In this document: positions 57,267 to 64,000 of the stretch, piece after piece
How the letters are laid out: the number at the start of each line of letters is the position of its first letter
Numbering within the stretch: position 1 is the first letter of the stretch
Origin: Linnemannia elongata
Taxonomy: Eukaryota; Mortierellomycota; Mortierellomycetes; Mortierellales; Mortierellaceae
Direction of reading: 5' to 3'
Assembly (NCBI GenBank): GCA_036320915.1
Contig: JAXBDG010000010.1
Location: forward strand, 682,001-746,000
DNA length: 64,000 bases
The notes under the pieces: generated by a model
Database searches by the model: none
Told to the model about the DNA's origin: nothing
Seen by the model: the letters and a program-made list of their open reading frames with translations, nothing else
Program-made: the position numbers and the translations under genes

Positions 57267-58910
57267 CTAGTCCATTTCCTCAATGGCAGGCTGTGGGGCT
57301 CCCTGTCCAAGAGCAGGCCTTGATGATGCCGACGCTGCAGGAGGAGGTCCCGAAAAGAGACTGCTCATAAGATCTGCCAACATGTTTGCCTGCTTGGGTG
57401 CCCTGATGTTGAAGAAAAGCTCTCCAATTGTTGTCATCAACTAGAAACAAGAAAAAAAAAGTGCAACTTGATGGTTAGAATCCATTCAGTCTTTTAAATA
57501 TCTTTGTCAAATTTGCATCCGATGTAAACAAAACTTACAGCTCCAAAGTTCTCATCAATGGCCAGCACGGGCTTGTACTTGGCAGCGATCTGCTTGAAGA
57601 TGGAGGCATTTCCAGTCTCACATGCCAACAGAAGCATCTGGGTCAAGTTCAAGAGAGACGACTTGAAGGTCTGAATAGTCTTGCCATTGGGGGATTTTTG
57701 GTCAGCAGCCAGGTAGGCAGCAGGCAAACGCTCCACAAAGGTCTTGAACACGGTGTTTGCATCACGAAGGTTGCGCATAGCCAATTCCTGAAGGACCCCA
57801 CGCATCAAGTAGGCACCCTTGTCGTGGCTGGGTTCCTGCTCTGACCACTCAAAGAGGGTTAATCCCAAAGCCTCGGCACTCTCCTGAGTTCCAACCAACA
57901 AATGTGCCTCTGCCTGGTTGAAATCCTTCTCTATTGATTGAGAATGGCAAGAGGTCTTTAAGGGTTAGTGGCATTATCTCTGCCCGAAGTCCAAGTCGTT
58001 GAAATGCAGAGAGTATATAATTACCCTTCCAGAAGAGGAGCCCGATGTAGTGCTGAAGAAGAGGGTCACCGTTCTTGTACTCGCTGTTATTTGCAGACCA
58101 GCTATTTAACAAAACGGAAAGGTCAACATACAGCTATGATAACTGAAACTTCTGCCTCGAAAAGAAAGAGCAGGTTACAAAAAAGGCCGAGGCGTACCTG
58201 ATGGCGTTCTGGAGGAAGGTCTTTCTTTGACTGTTCTCGGCGTCCATCAAGTCAGCGAGATCGAAAATACGGTCTAAATTGAAGAAGTATGAAATTGTCG
58301 AGTGTTCAGTTGCATGCTACAAATGCCTCCTCCTGACAGTGACGTGCGAAAGACGCATTATCCCTGATAAAAGTTGTGGTCTATTACCTCGAGATTCTTC
58401 GGTGACGGGAACTTTGTCGAGGTTATAGACTTCGACGAGGTATAATGCCAGATCGGTTCCTGAGCCGACTTGTTTGTGTTTGAGAAGAAGCAAGGATCCC
58501 GAGCGCAGGAGATCGATCGCATCCTTGTAGTTGTGTGCCTTCACGTAACTAGAGTGGAAGCAGAAATAAATGCCAAGAATGTAGCAGTGATAACGGGTCT
58601 TAGGAAGTGAGTTCTGAATATCGTCCTTTACTGGTCGCAATTGACGTCCAAGCTTTCTGAGAGTAGTATGCTCAAGTTTTCCTAGATATTGCTCCTGAAG
58701 AGTTTGTACGTTCTCTTCCCTTCCTTGTCCTGACCTGTCCTGCCCTGCCCTGAGAGGAATGTCGTTCCCCGAAATGCCCGTGAGGAAGAGAAGGCGCGCT
58801 TACCGATTGGCAACGGTGCGGTACATCTGATGAGCCTCGTAGTAGTTTCCATCGCCGACAGACTTTTCGAGCTTTTGGAGCACCTTTGCAGTTCCTCTTG
58901 CGGCGGCCAT
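57267..58910 (-). CDS. GET4: Get4 (TRC35), guided entry of tail-anchored proteins
   Basis: Six exons: 58910-58804, 58548-58388, 58273-58198, 58101-58025, 57930-57539, 57440-57267; all phases fit, giving 328 residues, close to yeast Get4 (312) and human TRC35 (327). Family motifs seen: KVLQKLEKSVGDGNYYEAHQ, QMYRTVANRYVKAHNYKDAI, AIDLLRSGSLLLLKHKQ, GSGTDLALYLVEVY, and the helical repeats to NFGALMTTIGELFFNI. The last 35 residues are Pro/Ala-rich and end acidic (AIEEMD). Get4 with Get5 bridges Sgt2 and Get3, handing tail-anchored clients to Get3 for ER insertion. All five introns are about 100-260 nt. It is divergent from the Crt10-like gene with a 620-bp shared upstream region. Confidence 0.93.
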
Positions 58911-59529
58911 GGTTGATTCTTCTTGGGTTGGTGGTAAGTGTCGTTAAGTTAAGATGGAAAGTGTCTGTTGCGCGCGTTTTAGATGACCTGCGACAACCTG
59001 AACCAGGAGAAGGGTGTGGCTCAGCATCCGCCACAGTCACGTTTGAACCATAAGGTGAACTCTCCTTTTTTCCACGATCCCCTCTTCACGCCTTCACTCC
59101 CATTCTCAACTCCACTCATCTTCGCACCTTCACCGGGTCACTACCTTCTGTGGTTAAACAACGCCTAGTGCATCACACATTGCTGAAACAAAACTCGCCC
59201 TTTTTTCACTCTTTGAAGCATTTCGTTCAACGATGGGTGTCTACAGACCACTCGTGGTAAACTTCTTAACCAACGCTTCACAAAAAAAAAAAAAAAAAAA
59301 AACGAACCAAGCGTTTGATATAGCAAGATGCAGAGATTGGTGTTCACCAATATCGGATTGTCCAAAATAGGTCACAGCTCTGCTGGAAGGAGGTCCTCTT
59401 CAAGAGAGCAACTCTGTTGCAACCATGGTAAGCGACACCTCTGAAGGATAAGCACCTTTTTTGTCGCTATTTCCCAGACACAATATATGTGTTTGACTCT
59501 GGCACTTCCTCCTGTGTCCTTACTAGAGA
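58911..59529. promoter_or_regulatory. Divergent promoter region between GET4 and the Crt10-like gene
   Basis: 620 bp between divergent start codons. Contains A21 at 59282-59302 and, at 59425-59427, an ATG in good context (CAACC ATG) directly followed by GTAAGC, which may be the true start codon and first exon of the Crt10-like gene. Confidence 0.5.
59282..59302. repeat. A21 homopolymer in the GET4 / Crt10-like divergent promoter
   Basis: Twenty-one consecutive A on the plus strand. Confidence 0.95.
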
Positions 59530-62447
59530 ATGAATCTACTGGCGTCGAGCAGAGATGACCCTAGAGTCTTGTTTGTCGGTACGTCAAATCACACTTTCCA
59601 TGACCTTACGCACAAACCCTCAAGCGTTCATGACGATATCATGATCTTATCAGGCTGACAACAACTCCCTGGACAAACACTTATGGAAATGGGATCATTA
59701 GTCAACGACGACACGATTCTTGTCTACCGATTCTCGACCCTCACGCCGTCCGCACTGCCTACTCTGGTCGATCGGATATCAGATCCACGATCCAACGATG
59801 AGGGTGTAAGTGTCGTTGAAAACTCTCTTGCGTGAATGTCATGATTCTCGTCAAATAAGCAACATTGGCTGACACGATTTAGTATTGTCACCGTTCTTGC
59901 TGTGTGTAGCAGTCAATAGACAGGACCATTAATGCAATGCAGGTTGGATATCTGGGCACAGAGGAGGTCCTAGTTACGGCCAACGATGCAGGAGAGGTGT
60001 GCGTATGGTTCACCAATAACCTCCAAAGGACCCCTCTCTTACTCAGGTATTAATGAGTAACGATTCTGTCATGACAATGGCCCACCTCATACTCAGTAAC
60101 TAATTTCTGCTCCCATGTTGTTATCGATGCTAGTGTTACAGAGTCGGCTTGGGGTATCGCCATTCATACGGAACGACGGCTGATTGCCATCTCGACCAAT
60201 GCTCACACAGTCACCGTCTTTCACTGCGGAACAAATTCGCGGATATCACCAAGGCATTATTCGTCTCAATCAACCTCGACACCTTTGACCGCAACAGAGG
60301 ATCCCACCACTTCTCAACAAATTCTGTCAGGACATGGACATAACATCCCCTGTGTCACCTTTAGCCCTTGTGGCCACTTTGTCGCCACCGCATCTGTCGA
60401 TCGCACATGTCGGACCTGGCGCCTTTCGGATGGTCAGCAGATTCAGCAAAAGGCGTTGGGCCCTCTTTGGGGGTGGGGGGTGCGGTTCGTGCCCGAAGAG
60501 TCATGGATGACGATCACACGAACAGAATACCGCCGTATACCTAAGGATCACTTGCGACCTGGTAAACATCCTGGACTGAACGTGCGGGACTCTCCCTATT
60601 TAACGGCGACGTTCTCACAGAGGCGACTTCCACCAGGTCGGGATCTCCGGATGATCAGAACGAGATGGTACGCGGGTCCTATCCATGAGGACAGAGCACG
60701 GCGGCGAGGACATAGTGAAGGTGGGACTTCAAGGAGTCGAAGTACTGGACAGGATGCTCAGGAGAATGAGGAGACGGATGACCGCGATGCTGCGCTTTTT
60801 GGGATGGATGATGATGAGGATGAGTGGGAGGATACGAGTAGTAGTGACATGGATGAACAGGACGGACAAGATGAACAGAGTGATGCCTCTCAGCAACACC
60901 AACCTCTAACGAGGAGTGCAACGGATCGTCAAAATGCTGGATCAGGATCCTCTATAAACCAATCACACGCGACAATCTCACGCCCAAGTGTCCCCAGGCT
61001 GACGTCAGTAGAGGTCTCGGTTGATACAGGAGACGATGGCGACAACGAAGGAACCGGAGTGGATACGGAAGATGCAGCAGGGACGGCTGGAGAGAGTAGC
61101 AGGTCAGCTTCCAGGCCAGGGCGCGAGCGGAAACTGGAGCGACGGTCACTCTTGTCACTGAAGGCTCTCGAGACGCAGCACTCACGCGATCAGGGCGAAT
61201 CTTCATCGGAGCAGGAACAGACATCTTGCGAGGTCCCTGAAGCGCCTTCGGAAGCAGCACCTGAACTCATCCATGTCGAACCAAACGCTGAGGAGGAGTT
61301 TCAGCCGGTAACAACATCAACCTTCCGGAACAAAGGCGCCTTCACAAACTTGGTCCGCGTCACTCCATTTCAGAGGGTGAAAACATCAACTGGATCACCA
61401 ACACCGCCGGTACTCCCTCCAACACCACCGCCAGAGTTTCCAGAAGAGCTTTTGTTATGTGCAACGGCACGAAACATTTATTTGCTGGGTCGTCACCCCC
61501 TGGCACCAGATGTAGCACAGGATCAGGGGCCAACTCCATCGGCACCGATGCCCTATGCTACGGAAGTGACATCTATCACACTACTGGGCGATGAAGACGA
61601 GGATGGCGATGAAGAAATGGCATTGACCGGAGATGCGGCTATCAGCGGAGGCTGGTACGAGGAGCACGAAGATGATGAATCCGACGACAGCAGCATGGGC
61701 CATCACCATCACCACCATGGACACGACGACTCGGATGACTCTGACAGTTCTGACGAGTCAGGGAACGACGACGACACAAGCTCCCATTCTCATCATGGCT
61801 CTGACATTGCTAGTTTGCACACAATCACCGTTGCCCGGTCAGCCGCCACACGTGCCGATGGAAGACGGTACCACCACCTGGAGCATTTTGACCGGCTCAT
61901 TGTCATGGAGTTGATCCCAGAGCTGAGCATTCTTGTTGCGGCCAGTCAGAAGGGTACTATTACGATATTCCGCCTTTTGCGAGTCCTTGATGATCCTTCT
62001 ACAGCGACTACTGTTACTACCGTAGGGGCACCGATATCCTCTGACTCAACAGCAACAACAGCGACGGCAAGAGCCGCTGCTCAGGATATGGCACTTCATA
62101 GGGACAAACGCCATAAAGGCAAGGAGACATTGAACAAGGACACGGACCGACCAAAGGGCAAGAACCAGGGCAAGGACAAGACTATCACGATCAAGGGCGT
62201 CAATTTTGTCCTCTTCCCTGAAATGTACCTTCCACGTCTTGAGCCACCCCCCTTGCCACTCTACGGAGTCTCTGTGGTCCCCCTTCAACGGTCAAAACCA
62301 TCATCAAGGAAAGGAAACATGACAGCAGGAATGCCGACGTCCTTCATATTGCATATTATGTACATGGACTCTCAACTCTTTAGCTATGAACTTCGGCTCC
62401 GCAAGGATCGAGATGATCCTGTCCGACTCGCCAACATCTTTGTCTAG
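59530..62447 (+). CDS. Crt10-like WD-repeat protein
   Basis: Exons 59530-59578, 59702-59805, 59910-60046, 60134-62447 give 867 residues from the ATG at 59530. Crt10-type motifs in order: NLLASSRDDPRVLFV, NDDTILVYRFS, MQVGYLGTEEVLVTANDAGEVCVWF, ESAWGIAIHTERRLIAISTNAHTVTVF, the WD unit HNIPCVTFSPCGHFVATASVDRTCRTW, WGWGVRFVPEESWM, ELLLCATARNIYLLG, and a terminal MYMDSQLFSYELRL. Yeast Crt10 influences ribonucleotide-reductase gene expression; the fungal family is otherwise poorly known. A long acidic and Ser-rich region lies between WD parts, with a native run of six histidines near 61700. An alternative start is the ATG at 59425 followed at once by an intron (59428-59526), adding two residues. 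Confidence 0.78.
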
Positions 62448-62690
62448 CGCACTTTTTCGCATAGCCTTTTTTCTCATTTACGGCATGCATAAATATTCTT
62501 TTGCTACAAGCTGGAATTTTATTTCCTTTTTTTTTTTTTTTTTTCTGACTTGAAAGCACAAACAAAACGACAACAAGGAAGAATGACACAAAAGAGCAAG
62601 CGACAACTGGATGAAAGGAAGTCGAATAAAGAAAACACTAAAACGAGTGGACGGAGGAGGGCGAAATAAAAACAACAACCAGGCGGTATA

Positions 62691-64000
62691 TTATCCTCGT
62701 CGAGAAGATCCGTGTCCGCGACCCCTGGCCCGCTGATAGTCATCCTCATCATCGTCGTCAAAAACATTCTCATCTAGGTCCTCCTCCTCGTCTTCTTCCT
62801 CCTCAGTAGGGCTGCCGTGACCACTTCCACCGCTGCTTCCCTCGCCGTTCTCGCTTTCGCCTTGCTGTCCAGATCCTAGTGTCCCGTCATCTGTAGGGCT
62901 CGGGCTGGCCATTCGGACATCCTCGTCTTCCCCTGACTGACCCATACCCAAACCCTCCGCATGTACTCCACTTGATGTATCTTGCTGCTGTGTTGTCGGT
63001 GCCGCAAGTGTCGCTTGAGAAGAAGGGTGAGAGTGTCCCGTAAAATGCGGACACATGGGCGAATGGACATGTGTGTACGACGGCAGGGAAGACGATGAGG
63101 TCGACATCGACATGGGCATAATGGATGATGTTGATGTGGATGATATTTGTCCTGCATACTCATGGCTTGCTGAGCTCGACACTGAGTGTGAATGCGAGTG
63201 CGCCTGGTATCCAAAATGGTGTGGTCGATGTCGGTGGTGGTGACGTGCAGTCTGCATCATCATGTCGGCATAGTCTCGTCCAGCCTGCTCCAACTCCTCC
63301 ATCAAAGGATGCAGTCCCAACGGCTCTGCTGCGCTGCCGTCTTCGGAGTGAGGTACAAGCTCTTCCATATGCGTGGAAGTCACTAAGCCAGAGGGTGCTA
63401 CTCCTGCTGTTGCCGATCCTGCATTGCCAGCCAATTCCATTGCTGTAACCTCAGGCCCTATCGCCGTACTCGATCCTTCGCCGAAAGCGTTGTTGATAGC
63501 CAATTGCTGGACATGCGCCTCCGTTTCCCGCAAGGTCAAGCCCAAATGCGCCAGGATGGCCGACGAATGTTGGCCACCAGCAACCATCGATGCGACAGTC
63601 GATCCCATGATGCGATAACTTCTCTGAATGCTGGAAGGGGTCGAAGAGGGCATGGTCGGGTTCTCCTGCATATATTGTCTCAGCTCCCGAACACCCTTGC
63701 CGGAAAACACACAAAAGACCTCGCGCTGGTGGGCTGTGAACTCTGAGGGTGGAACTCGACAAAACTTTTGGTACTTGGGTGACATGAACGCAGGCACTCC
63801 TGTGACAGACAAGTGAGTCAGCTTGGAGCACTGACTGACAAGGGCTGAGACAGCAGTGTCTGAGAGGTGGACACAGTACGAGAGATGAACGCGCTCGAGC
63901 GTCTGGGGAACGATCTGCGAGACCAGCATGGCGTAGATTCCGTGGTCCGTAATGTTGGAGCATTTGACGAGTCCGATCCTGCGCAACTTTGGCAGCTGAG
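62691..64000 (-). CDS. GRR1: Grr1-type F-box/LRR protein, C-terminal part
   Basis: Partial: the frame is open from the right edge to the stop at 62691, so the F-box and most LRRs lie outside. The visible start (LPKLRRIGLVKCSNITDHGI) and VPQTLERVHLSYCVHLSDTAV are the last LRRs of Grr1, followed by the diagnostic block HLSVTGVPAFMSPKYQKFC, PPSEFTAHQREVFCVFSG and GVRELRQYM. Grr1 is the SCF substrate receptor for cyclins and nutrient-response regulators in yeast. A 330-residue tail follows, rich in Ser/His/Gly with acidic runs at the end (EEEEDEEEDLDE). CAG precedes the first Leu codon, so an intron boundary at the edge is possible. It converges on the Crt10-like gene with a 243-bp gap that includes a T18 run near 62527. 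Confidence 0.9.
   Translation of the reverse strand, partial: QLPKLRRIGLVKCSNITDHGIYAMLVSQIVPQTLERVHLSYCVHLSDTAVSALVSQCSKLTHLSVTGVPAFMSPKYQKFCRVPPSEFTAHQREVFCVFSGKGVRELRQYMQENPTMPSSTPSSIQRSYRIMGSTVASMVAGGQHSSAILAHLGLTLRETEAHVQQLAINNAFGEGSSTAIGPEVTAMELAGNAGSATAGVAPSGLVTSTHMEELVPHSEDGSAAEPLGLHPLMEELEQAGRDYADMMMQTARHHHRHRPHHFGYQAHSHSHSVSSSASHEYAGQISSTSTSSIMPMSMSTSSSSLPSYTHVHSPMCPHFTGHSHPSSQATLAAPTTQQQDTSSGVHAEGLGMGQSGEDEDVRMASPSPTDDGTLGSGQQGESENGEGSSGGSGHGSPTEEEEDEEEDLDENVFDDDDEDDYQRARGRGHGSSRRG

Noticed and set aside
1..64000. Search for a biosynthetic gene cluster or defence system
   Set aside because: No polyketide or peptide synthetase, terpene cyclase, NLR, CRISPR or toxin-antitoxin gene is visible; the MFS and lyase-like genes are isolated among housekeeping genes.

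Overview
The window is nuclear DNA from a filamentous fungus, most likely an early-diverging Mucoromycota lineage such as Mortierellaceae. This is inferred from short GT-AG introns (about 75-200 nt), strong C/G third-position bias in expressed genes, divergent F-box/LRR genes, and fungus-restricted families (DUF1769, DUF3712, KCH, Crt10, Ugo1-type carrier). There is no sign of bacterial, organellar or viral sequence. I rebuilt the multi-exon genes by hand by chaining open frames across GT...AG junctions with matching phase, so exon borders are predictions.

Layout. 0-11 kb: a DUF1769 gene with a long first intron, an unrecognised 966-residue membrane protein, and a convergent MFS transporter. 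11-15.5 kb: gene-poor, with one F-box pseudogene carrying two frameshifts. 15.5-24.8 kb: a small secreted 8-cysteine protein, then four tightly spaced minus-strand genes transcribed in the order PRCC, UGO1-like, eIF3a, COQ10, separated by only 176-184 bp. 24.8-29.9 kb: gene-poor, with one tRNA-Thr(AGU), homopolymer runs and coding-like relics. 29.9-40.2 kb: a large F-box/LRR gene, TELO2/Tel2, and a KCH-type potassium transporter. 42.5-47.7 kb: a 1593-residue DUF3712/LEA-like repeat membrane protein. 48.2-58.9 kb, all minus strand: an F-box/LRR gene, TYW1 (wybutosine synthesis), a membrane-anchored alginate-lyase-like enzyme, and GET4. 59.5-64 kb: a Crt10-like WD protein, and the C-terminal part of a Grr1-type F-box/LRR protein running off the right edge.

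Working together. The genes are mostly unrelated housekeeping functions: translation initiation, tRNA modification, tail-anchored protein insertion, mitochondrial quinone handling and fusion, and PIKK maturation. No biosynthetic cluster, CRISPR, plasmid or intact transposon is visible. Four F-box loci in 64 kb (two complete, one partial Grr1, one pseudogene) is a notable density.

I did not find a clearly new multi-gene system. The best leads are two diverged relics of the same small ORF at 29.0 and 37.7 kb, an F-box split by about 350 residues, COQ10 with a large low-complexity insertion, a 49-nt T-run ending 5 nt before a start codon, and two unassigned proteins (the 966-residue membrane protein and the 8-cysteine secreted protein).
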